This document shows positions 38,247-45,764 of a DNA stretch of 64,000 nucleotides, piece by piece. The position numbers were made by a program, and so were the translations under genes. The notes beneath the pieces are model-generated. The model did not search any database and was not told the DNA's origin. It was given only the letters and a program-made list of their open reading frames with translations. The stretch is from Segatella copri (lineage in GTDB: Bacteria > Bacteroidota > Bacteroidia > Bacteroidales > Bacteroidaceae). How positions within the stretch are numbered: the stretch's first letter is position 1; every line of letters starts with the position of its first letter. The stretch is from the NCBI RefSeq assembly GCF_019249655.2, contig NZ_CP137557.1, forward strand, positions 936,501-1,000,500, read 5' to 3'.

Positions 38247-38334
38247 AAATCGGCTCCTTTGTGGGCTTTTGCATTCAAAATCTCGTAACGTAAGCCCCAG
38301 AAAGTAAGATGTCAATGGCTTTTCGTGTGTTCAT

Positions 38335-38372
38335 TCCCGAAAAATGACACAAATGTCAAAAACTGGGAATGT
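38335..38372. promoter_or_regulatory. Nested palindrome, copy 3 (half-sites swapped)
   Basis: ATTCCCG...TGGGAAT encloses TGACA-CAAA-TGTCA, in which the two half-sites of copies 1 and 2 are in the opposite order. Confidence 0.5.
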
Positions 38373-38420
38373 TTAATAAAATTAAACTTTTGGCTTGCTT
38401 TATGTATGCTTCTGTATCAA

Positions 38421-38495
38421 AAAGCGTAGAATCCTGCTGGCAGTGATGCCAGCAGGATTAGCTGATGCAAAAACGTTGCTTACTCATAAATGGTA
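38421..38495. pseudogene. Deleted third copy of small-secreted-protein unit
   Basis: The terminator stem remains (ATCCTGCTGGCA with its complement, 38431-38458, loop GTGA). It is fused to GATGCAAAAACGTTGCTTACT, which in intact copies lies inside the signal-peptide region about 250-350 bp away. Nearly the whole gene is deleted. Confidence 0.6.
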
Positions 38496-38525
38496 CCCAA
38501 AAACATATAAAAAGTACGAAATCTC

Positions 38526-38556
38526 TTGCGGGTTTCATGCTTTTTGTTTATCTTTG
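38526..38556 (+). promoter_or_regulatory. Promoter of the ATPase-nuclease pseudogene
   Basis: TTG at 38526-38528 and TATCTTTG at 38549-38556, 20 bp apart. About 98 bp to the ATG. Confidence 0.55.
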
Positions 38557-38653
38557 CACAAAATAGTGTGCCTGAGACAGAATGAAGCATGATATTGGCT
38601 ATATCTGATAGATTTCTGTCGTAACCACTTACTCAACTAGAAAAGGAGCAATT

Positions 38654-40162
38654 ATGAAGCAGAATGTGAAACGTTTGCCTTACGGTATCAATGACTTTGA
38701 GGCTGTTATAGAACAAAATCAATATTATGTGGATAAGACGATGTATCTGCCTTTGTTGGAAAACCAGCCTAGCAACATCATCTTCATCCGTCCACGTCGG
38801 TTCGGTAAAAGCATATTCCTGAGTATGCTCCATGCTTACTATGACTGTAGCAAAAAAGAGAAATTCCAAACTCTTTTCGGTGATTTATGGGTAGGTAAGC
38901 ATCCTACTCCCTTACAGGGAAGGTATCAGGTTCTTCACCTTGATTTCTCGTATGTAGGCGGTAGTATTGACAAGTTGGAAGAAAACTTCGATATATATAT
39001 GCGTGTCAAATTGGATGGCTTCATGCGTGTTTACCAAGAGTTTTATCCAGCAGATATAAAGGAGAAGTTCTTTAAGTCTGATTCTGCTACGGAGAAACTG
39101 GCTTTGCTTCAAGATGAGACAGCAGCCAGGAGCATTCCTCTCTATCTGATAATCGATGAATACGACAATTTCACCAATACCGTGCTCAATGAGCAGGGGG
39201 AGAATGTATATTGGGCAATCACCCATGCCGACGGCTTCTATCGTGATGTCTTCAAGAAGTTCAAGGGCATGTTTGAGCGTATTTTCATCACTGGTGTCAG
39301 TCCTGTTACCTTAGACGATGTGACGAGTGGGTTCAATATAGGCTGGCATATCTCTACCAAGCCGGAATTTAATCAGATGTTAGGCTTCTCCATGGAGGAA
39401 GTACGCAAGATGTTTGCTTATTATAAAGAGGTAGGGGGCATTCCTGCAACAAGTGATATCGAGGTGATGATAGACGAGATGAAGCCTTGGTATGATAACT
39501 ATTGTTTCTCCAAGAAAGCTCTGGAAACTCAAAGCAAGGTGTTCAATTGTGATATGGTCATTTATTATCTCCGAAATTATATGGACTATGGACAGGCACC
39601 TGACCTGATGATAGATCCAAACACGAGGACTGATTATAATAAAATGAAGAAACTTCTTCAGTTGGATAAGTTGGATGGCGACCGCAAGGGTGTCATCCGT
39701 ACGATAGCTGAGACGGGGCAGATTGTGACAACCCTGGAAGAGACATTCCCTGCCAGTAGGTTGACTAATCCTCAAACATTCACCAGTCTGCTGTTCTATT
39801 ATGGTATGCTTACTATAAAGGATACTTTCGGTGATATGCTGATATTGGGTATTCCAAACAATAATGTTCGTAAGCAGTATTATGATTGTTTGTTGGAGCA
39901 ATAATTTTTTCTTACACATTATGCAACCAAACATAGTTATATATTGGAACTGAAGGTGTTGCCAAAGAAAGATTATGAGGCAAAGCCTGAGGATGGCAAA
40001 CTTTCCAAGGCAGAAGCACAAAGGCAAGCGGCAGAGGAACAAATCAAGCGATATGCCATGGCTCCAAGGGTTGAGGCTCTTCGCCAAGGTACAACGCTCC
40101 ATAAAATCATCATGCAGTTTGTTGCTGGCAAGTTGGTGAGAATGGAGGAAGTGGTGTGTTGA
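38654..40162 (+). pseudogene. AAA-ATPase-like/PD-(D/E)XK gene with internal deletion
   Basis: The first 416 codons (38654-39904) are a good AAA-ATPase-like domain: LPYGINDFEAVIEQNQYYVDKT, Walker [13 protein letters not shown] and Walker B LYLIIDEYDNF. It stops at TAA 39902. The same frame then continues after the stop with HSYILELKVLPKKD and the helical KAEAQRQAAEEQIKRYAMAPRVEAL tail of the family's nuclease domain, to 40162. About 100 residues between the two parts appear deleted. The ATPase part may still be expressed; compare the intact relative at 17338. Confidence 0.72.
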
Positions 40163-40165
40163 TTG

Positions 40166-40441
40166 TAGCATTTTCCTTTCCATGGGGTTCTACGTATTTC
40201 TGCCAAAAGAGACAGAAGTTGTCTATCAGTTTATAGTATGTTGTACTTTTGGGCATCCCGTATGGCGAATAGCTTGTGATGAAATCACTTTCAGCCAAAG
40301 CTGCAAGGGTGTTAGACAAACCTCCTCCCAGAGGGAGACCTGTGGCTTGGCTGATTTCTTCACGAGTGAAACCGGAATGGCGGGTTGCCAATAAACGTAC
40401 TACCTTTTTGCTATCTTCCGGATTGTTGAAGATTGCGGCAA
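40166..40441 (-). pseudogene. C-terminal fragment of another AAA ATPase
   Basis: Minus-strand frame: AAIFNNPEDSKKVVRLLATR followed by GFTREEISQATGLPLGGGLSNTL and YYKLIDNFCLFWQKYVE. This is the winged-helix C-terminal region of Bacteroidales ATP-binding proteins. No Walker motifs are left. It runs into the tail of the preceding pseudogene at about 40165. Confidence 0.6.
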
Positions 40442-40478
40442 AATATAGTATATTATATTCTGCCGAAATTATGCTTTT

Positions 40479-40616
40479 TTATACTTTATCGGCAAGATAT
40501 AGACTGTTATTTATAGCAGCTCTCTTGCCATCCCTCACTATCACAATGCCCACCGAGCAGACGCTTGTACGCTGCTGGTTGGCCGTTTCGAAATCTATTG
40601 CTGCAAAATCTTTCAT
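40479..40616 (-). pseudogene. DnaQ-like 3'-5' exonuclease N-terminal remnant
   Basis: The 45 codons from ATG 40616 begin MKDFAAIDFETANQQRTSVC, carrying the DEDD exonuclease motif I (D-x-E), and run to VGIVIVRDG before degenerating to a stop. The ATG overlaps the TGA of the upstream regulator gene (ATGA), so it was once the second gene of that operon. Confidence 0.65.
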
Positions 40617-41641
40617 TCCCTTATCCTCTTTTCTAATACTTTCTGCAGATTATCAGAAGGATTCATCCCCAGCTTCTTTCGGATATTGCCACGCTGGGTG
40701 GTGATATTGGATTCTGTCTTATTGAGCAGGATACCGATTTCACTCAACTTCTTATTCTGCAGGATGAGATAACAGATTTCCCTCTCAGATGAACTCAATT
40801 CCGGAAAAACACGCTCCAGATTCTGCTTGCTCAATTCCCGGGTCTGAATATACTGCAATACATTATCTATCACATTCTTCTGCGATGCCTCACCCAGCAA
40901 ATCCAGCAAATGCTCGGTCTGCTTCACATCATGCCGCTCCTTGGCCAATGCCACGTATGCCTTAATCTGCTTCTTGTTGATTCTCAACACCTGGAGCAGT
41001 TCCTCCTCTTCTCGCTGCAATATTTTATTGGCATTTACCAGATACTCGCCATTTCGGGCAATGCCCAGACTCAGCACACTGATAAACAGCAGTATCAACA
41101 GCATCATAAAGAAATAATTACGCAGTGATTCATTGCCCGTAACTATCACACAGACTAGGTAAACTCCCAAGGCTATGCCTACCAGCCAGCGGGTAAGACG
41201 AGCCTGATAAGCTGCCAGCGAGAAAAACATGTTGCCGGCAAGAATGAGCATGTTGATGAGAATTACCATCGTATTATCTTTCAAGGTAGGCACGAAGGCA
41301 CTATACAGAATATCCATGCCTATGAAAACCTGGGTTGCTACTGCAAGGAAGGTTATCCCTTTCACCACCCCTATCTTACCCAAGAGATAGGCAGCGAACG
41401 AGGACACCACAACTACCAGAAAGACGATGTTGGATGCTGTAAAAAATGGATCGAAGGCTCCCGACACCCCCAGGATATTAGACAGGATGCCTAGAGAAAG
41501 CATCACGGCAAAACATACCAGAAGCCATTGGCGCTGGCGATCGAGGTAATTGGATTCCCTCTTCAGCAAGGAGAATCCCAACCTGCGTAACTTGGTTCTT
41601 ATTGAGTTCTTTGCTTTCATACTCCGTAGGGATATATTCAT
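40613..41641 (-). CDS. Membrane protein with C-terminal LuxR-type HTH
   Basis: About 342 residues from ATG 41641 (41620 is also possible). A longer frame to 41788 is rejected because a promoter TATCTTTG lies inside it at 41701-41694. It has six to seven hydrophobic helices (about 40-200 of the protein), a helical/coiled linker (ILQREEEELLQVLRINKKQIKAY), then a LuxR-like helix-turn-helix (LSSSEREICYLILQNKKLSEIGILLNKTESNITTQRGNIRKKLG). It is probably a membrane-bound transcription regulator; the signal is unknown. Confidence 0.75.
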   Translation of the reverse strand: MNISLRSMKAKNSIRTKLRRLGFSLLKRESNYLDRQRQWLLVCFAVMLSLGILSNILGVSGAFDPFFTASNIVFLVVVVSSFAAYLLGKIGVVKGITFLAVATQVFIGMDILYSAFVPTLKDNTMVILINMLILAGNMFFSLAAYQARLTRWLVGIALGVYLVCVIVTGNESLRNYFFMMLLILLFISVLSLGIARNGEYLVNANKILQREEEELLQVLRINKKQIKAYVALAKERHDVKQTEHLLDLLGEASQKNVIDNVLQYIQTRELSKQNLERVFPELSSSEREICYLILQNKKLSEIGILLNKTESNITTQRGNIRKKLGMNPSDNLQKVLEKRIRE

Positions 41642-41693
41642 TATTGATAGATGAATTGCTTTGCATTGCTTAGCTTTGCTTAGCATTACCGTG

Positions 41694-41701
41694 CAAAGAT
41701 A
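41694..41701 (-). promoter_or_regulatory. Regulator promoter -7 element
   Basis: TATCTTTG on the minus strand, about 53-74 bp before the plausible start codons. It decides against the longest reading frame. Confidence 0.5.
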
Positions 41702-41807
41702 ATAAAAATCTGTGATTTTGACGGCTTTTGAGGTTATTTTTTCCCGTTTTCCTAAAAAATCAGTATTTTTCAGGGTATTTTTTCCCATATCGAACCTTAT
41801 TTTCCAT

Positions 41808-41815
41808 TACTTTTG
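41808..41815 (+). promoter_or_regulatory. Promoter -7 element of amide-hydrolase gene
   Basis: TACTTTTG followed by CATCG, 44 bp before the ATG at 41860. Confidence 0.5.
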
Positions 41816-41859
41816 CATCGAAAAAAAATGAATCATTCATCTTTTAAATATCACTAATT

Positions 41860-43167
41860 ATGAAAAGAAACAATACTTTCAACAGCAAGCGCATTCAGTG
41901 GCTAATGTTTGCATGCTTAACTTTCTGCTTTACCTTCTTCATGGTTATGGTGTCTTCGTGCAGCGATGATGACCCAGAAGAAGTATACAACCAGGCTCAC
42001 TATCAGGACGTACCGGCCAGTCTGCTGACCGATGCCAAGAAACTGGAGATGGTAAGGTCTATCCAGGACTTGAAAGACGGAAGATTCTTCTATCTTGACT
42101 ATACGGAGGATTATAAACTCCCTACCATATCAGGATTCAATCTCACCGACAACACCCATCTGATTGGTGCCGTATTGAAAACCCTCTGCGACAAGACGCC
42201 ATCCTGGCTCAAGGCAAGGGTTAAGCTGGATGCAGGCTGCAGTGCCTTTGCCGTGACGACACCCGATACGGGCGATTATCTGATGGGGCGCAACTTTGAT
42301 TACTCCCATGATAATGAACCGATAGCAGCTGCCCTGGTTCGTACGGCACCCGAAGGCGGACTGAAATCCATCAGTATGGTGGATGCCTACTGGATAGGTT
42401 ACCGACAGGATCTCTGGCATTACATCCTATATAACAAGGCTGAGTTTGAGAAGAATAAGACGCAAGACCTATCCTATATCATGGCATTCCCATATCTCCT
42501 GATGGACGGTATGAACGAGGCTGGCTTTGCCGTTTCCGTGCTCCATCTCGACGGCAAACCGACCCAGCAGGCTAGTACGGGAAAGAAATTGACTACAACC
42601 GTTGCCTTGCGCATGATGTTGGATCATGCCAGAACTGTGGATGAAGCTCTCAAGATTCTGGACGGATATGATCTCTGGATACCGGATAACGACGGCAACT
42701 ATCATTTCTACATGGCAGATGCCACGGGCCGTTATGCCATCGTAGAATTCGTGTATGATAAGGAGCATCAGAGCAAGATTTACATAGACGATGAATATAC
42801 GGGTGAGGATGGCAAGACTTATTTTAAATATCCTGACATTTTACCAAACACCCGCGAGGTGATAGAAAAGCGCTATGCCAGCAACTTCTATGTATCTGAA
42901 ACCATGGCATGTTCTGATAAAGGTCCGAAGCTCTCGAACCACGGCAAGACCCGCTATGACATAATGGAATTCGTCATCAAGCAGAACAACAATCAGTTGT
43001 CTGAGGAAGGAGCCATGAATCTGCTCAATGGCGTGAGTCAGGCAGAAACTCCGGGCAATCCTACGAGCCATACCCAGTGGTCGGTGGTGTATAATCTTTC
43101 TCAGCGCAAGGCTACGGTCTGTGTGAATCGAGACTATAAGAATAAATTTACGTTCAACTTAAAATAG
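41860..43167 (+). CDS. Choloylglycine hydrolase-like (linear amide C-N hydrolase) lipoprotein
   Basis: 435 residues. Lipobox MVSSC (Cys34) with an acidic DDDPEE spacer. The Ntn-hydrolase core starts at the candidate nucleophile Cys127 in DAGCSAFAV, followed by YLMGRNFDYS (Arg/Asp typical of the family), GMNEAGFAVSVLHLDG and FYMADATGRYAIVEF. Penicillin V acylases and bile salt hydrolases become active when Cys is exposed at the N-terminus, so here a roughly 93-residue propeptide after lipidation would have to be cleaved. The substrate could be bile salts, N-acyl homoserine lactones or other amides; it cannot be decided from sequence. Confidence 0.83.
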   Translation: MKRNNTFNSKRIQWLMFACLTFCFTFFMVMVSSCSDDDPEEVYNQAHYQDVPASLLTDAKKLEMVRSIQDLKDGRFFYLDYTEDYKLPTISGFNLTDNTHLIGAVLKTLCDKTPSWLKARVKLDAGCSAFAVTTPDTGDYLMGRNFDYSHDNEPIAAALVRTAPEGGLKSISMVDAYWIGYRQDLWHYILYNKAEFEKNKTQDLSYIMAFPYLLMDGMNEAGFAVSVLHLDGKPTQQASTGKKLTTTVALRMMLDHARTVDEALKILDGYDLWIPDNDGNYHFYMADATGRYAIVEFVYDKEHQSKIYIDDEYTGEDGKTYFKYPDILPNTREVIEKRYASNFYVSETMACSDKGPKLSNHGKTRYDIMEFVIKQNNNQLSEEGAMNLLNGVSQAETPGNPTSHTQWSVVYNLSQRKATVCVNRDYKNKFTFNLK

Positions 43168-43190
43168 GCAGAAGCACCCAACAGAACGAA

Positions 43191-43215
43191 GAAGTGACCT
43201 CTATGAGGTCACTTC
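43191..43215. terminator. Convergent bidirectional terminator
   Basis: GAAGTGACCTC-tat-GAGGTCACTTC, 11 bp perfect. It overlaps the last codons of the minus-strand ATPase gene. Confidence 0.7.
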
Positions 43216-44438
43216 CAAACCTTCTTTTGGCTCAACTCTATTTCTCCCATCAGCCATCTTAGGGCATTGATTCTCTTGATACCGTTGTAATCGGCAGTAG
43301 GGTCTTCATCGAGTGTAAGGATATACTTAGGATATTGGTCATTGATTTGCTGAAGAGATGCCAATTCACGTTTTAAGGTAGCCTCATCTCTAACGGTGGC
43401 TGCTACCTGGTAATACGTGATATCATTTTCATCAATTGCTACAAAATCTACTTCCAGATTATCCATCTTTCCGATATATACTTTCTGCTGGCGATGGAGT
43501 AGTTCCAGATAAACGATGTTCTCCAGGATGCGGCCGGCATCGAATGAGCGGGAACCTAGGAGCATTCTTCTCAAACCGATATCCACAAGATAATATTTAC
43601 CCAGTGTCTTGAGCAGCTGCTTACCCTTGATGTTGTATCTTTTGGTTTCATATACGAAGAAGGTTTCGCAGAGTGCAGTCAGATATCGTTCCACGGTTTT
43701 CTGGTCTATTTTTCTTCCGTCGGCAGTCATGATGTCGGCTATACGCTTGGTGGATAGGATGTTGCCGATGTTGTCTGCTGTAAAACGGATAACACTTTCC
43801 AGCATCATGACGTCGGGTAATTTCTTCCTGCTCATGATATCCTTTACCACAATGGTGTTATATACACCATTCAGGTAGTCGCCGATTTCAGCGGGAGTAT
43901 CCAGTTCAAGGGTATATGGAAAACTGCTCCTTGTGATGTAGTCTGTATAGGCTTTTGGAAGATTGTCGGTTCCGCCGATGCCTTCTACATACTCTCTGAA
44001 TGAAAGGGGAAGCATGGCGATTTCCACATATCTTCCGGATAATAATGTGGCGATTTCGCTTGACAGCATATATGCATTCGACCCCGTAATATAGAGATCT
44101 ACTGTTGGCTTCAGGTTGAGACTGTTGATGATGTCTGGGAAATCTTCCACATGTTGTATCTCATCAAAGAAGATATAAGTCATCTTGTCTTGATGAACCA
44201 ATGGCTTGATATAAGCATATAAATTATGTGGATTGCGAAGCTCATAGAAGTCGTAATCCTCGAAATTGAGATAGATGATTTGGTCGTCATGGACACCTTG
44301 CTTCTTAAGCCAGTCACGATAAATCTCCATAATGGTGGATTTTCCGCAACGGCGAATGCCGGTTATCACTTTGATAAGAGACTTGTCTTTGAAAGCAATC
44401 AGCTTATTGAGATATTCCGTTCTTTCTATTCGTTTCAT
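43209..44438 (-). CDS. AAA_14 ATPase with DUF4143 domain (2)
   Basis: 409 residues of the same family as the gene at 36963. Walker A TGIRRCGKSTIME (about residue 25), Walker B YIFFDEIQHVEDF (about 90), then DUF4143 with an LEVDFVAIDENDITYYQV end. Sequence identity to the first copy is only moderate, so it is an old paralogue and not a recent duplication. Three evenly spaced palindromes lie just upstream of its start. Confidence 0.88.
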   Translation of the reverse strand: MKRIERTEYLNKLIAFKDKSLIKVITGIRRCGKSTIMEIYRDWLKKQGVHDDQIIYLNFEDYDFYELRNPHNLYAYIKPLVHQDKMTYIFFDEIQHVEDFPDIINSLNLKPTVDLYITGSNAYMLSSEIATLLSGRYVEIAMLPLSFREYVEGIGGTDNLPKAYTDYITRSSFPYTLELDTPAEIGDYLNGVYNTIVVKDIMSRKKLPDVMMLESVIRFTADNIGNILSTKRIADIMTADGRKIDQKTVERYLTALCETFFVYETKRYNIKGKQLLKTLGKYYLVDIGLRRMLLGSRSFDAGRILENIVYLELLHRQQKVYIGKMDNLEVDFVAIDENDITYYQVAATVRDEATLKRELASLQQINDQYPKYILTLDEDPTADYNGIKRINALRWLMGEIELSQKKVWK

Positions 44439-44486
44439 ATCATTTCATTGTTCTTTGATTATATATTTGCTGCGAAGATACTATTT

Positions 44487-44591
44487 TTTTAGGATAAATC
44501 ATCCTAAAAGTATAAAATTTAAGAAAGTTTTAGGATAAATCGTCCTAAAACTCCTCAAATTCCGGAAGTTTTAGGATAAACCATCCTAGAA
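44487..44591. repeat. Three 23-bp palindromes at 41-bp period
   Basis: TTTTAGGAT-N5-ATCCTAAAA at 44487-44509, 44528-44550 and 44569-44591; copies 2 and 3 each have one arm mismatch. The starts are exactly 41 bp apart. A weak fourth (ctaggaaaccatca) follows. The array lies between the divergent ATPase and flavodoxin genes. Confidence 0.8.
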
Positions 44592-44645
44592 CTTTTCTCC
44601 TATCCCCATATCTAGGTATTTCTAGGAAACCATCATTTTTAGGTA

Positions 44646-44676
44646 TTGCAGATTCCGGAAAAAGGATGTAACTTTG
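44646..44676 (+). promoter_or_regulatory. Flavodoxin promoter
   Basis: TTG at 44646-44648, 20-bp spacer, TAACTTTG at 44669-44676; ATG at 44718. Confidence 0.6.
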
Positions 44677-44717
44677 CACCCGGAAATAAAAATGTAACTA
44701 AAAGAGATTAAGGACAA

Positions 44718-45212
44718 ATGAAAACAACTATCGTAATTTATGGCTCTTCCACTGGCTCATGCCAGTCGATTGCCGAAACCATCGCCTCTAAGTTGGGCGT
44801 GGAAGCTGTAGATGTAGCTAACATCGATGATGCTACTGTCGCAAGTCATGAGAATCTTCTTCTCGGTACTTCTACATGGGGTGCCGGCGAGATGCAGGAT
44901 GACTGGTATGATGGCGTGAAGACGCTGAAGAGTGTCGGCTTGGCAGGCAAGACTGTGGCCCTGTTTGGTTGTGGCGACAGCGAGTCTTACCCTGATACAT
45001 TCTGCGGTGGCATGAAGGAGCTCTATGATGCTGCTGTTGAGGCTGGTGCTACCGTATTGCCTGGTGTTTCTACTGATGGATACACCTATGATGACAGTGA
45101 GGCGATTGAGGACGGCAAGTTCTTGGGACTCGCACTCGACGAGGTGAATGAGGACGACAAGACTGAGGAGCGCATCGATGCCTGGCTTGAGGCCATCAAA
45201 CCAGCGTTATAA
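44718..45212 (+). CDS. fldA: Flavodoxin
   Basis: 164 residues. The FMN phosphate-binding loop IYGSSTGSCQSIAETIA is at residues 6-22, LLGTSTWGAGEMQDDWYDG (isoalloxazine loop with Trp) around 52-70, and VALFGCGDSESYPDTFCGG at 90-108. It is a long-chain flavodoxin with an inserted loop before the last strand. It transfers electrons at low potential in the cytoplasm and usually replaces ferredoxin under iron limitation. A DUF2023 gene follows 81 bp downstream, the standard Bacteroidetes pairing. Confidence 0.93.
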   Translation: MKTTIVIYGSSTGSCQSIAETIASKLGVEAVDVANIDDATVASHENLLLGTSTWGAGEMQDDWYDGVKTLKSVGLAGKTVALFGCGDSESYPDTFCGGMKELYDAAVEAGATVLPGVSTDGYTYDDSEAIEDGKFLGLALDEVNEDDKTEERIDAWLEAIKPAL

Positions 45213-45293
45213 TTTTTTCTAAAATATTTTTCAAGAATTGGAGAATGACGGAATTCTCTGATTCTTGATTTAAATACAATAAATTCGGATAGT

Positions 45294-45647
45294 ATGCAGC
45301 AGGAAATCGCAACACCAGTAGATTTGAAGGTTCTGATGAATCATATATATGAATATAAGAAGGGCGTGCGCCGCCTGGTGCTCTATACCTTCAACAGGAA
45401 ATATGAGTCTTTTGCCATAACAAGATTAGAGCGTCAGAACATTGATTATATCATCCAGCCGGTTGGCAACGATCGGTTGAATCTCTTCTTTGGTAAGAAG
45501 GAATGTCTGGATGCTATCCGCATGATTGTTACCAAACCGCTGTGCCAGCTTACGCCGGAAGAGGATTTCATCCTGGGTGCCATGCTGGGATATGATATCT
45601 GTGCCCAATGCGAACGCTATTGTGAGCGCAAGAAGAAAGTTTGCTAA
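45294..45647 (+). CDS. DUF2023 family protein
   Basis: 117 residues with the conserved [17 protein letters not shown] start and a C-terminal cysteine motif [16 protein letters not shown] that could bind metal. It is regularly found next to flavodoxin genes in Bacteroidetes, so a redox or regulatory partner role is likely but unproven. A strong terminator follows. Confidence 0.82.
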   Translation: MQQEIATPVDLKVLMNHIYEYKKGVRRLVLYTFNRKYESFAITRLERQNIDYIIQPVGNDRLNLFFGKKECLDAIRMIVTKPLCQLTPEEDFILGAMLGYDICAQCERYCERKKKVC

Positions 45648-45689
45648 GTTTTTTCTTTCATCCCTCGGAATATTATAATGTTAATAGCG

Positions 45690-45727
45690 AAAGAGCGTGA
45701 TTGCCTCATTTGGCGATCACGCTCTTT
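45690..45727. terminator. Bidirectional terminator
   Basis: AAAGAGCGTGATTGCC (45690-45705) with GGCGATCACGCTCTTT (45712-45727), one mismatch in 16. It separates DUF2023 from the convergent protease gene. Confidence 0.85.
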
Positions 45728-45764
45728 TCATGTATAAGACAATTTTCGGAATAATTCCTTTTCC

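Noticed and set aside
41642..41788. N-terminal extension of the membrane HTH regulator to 41788
   Set aside because: A promoter-like TATCTTTG lies within it and the extension has no conserved features.
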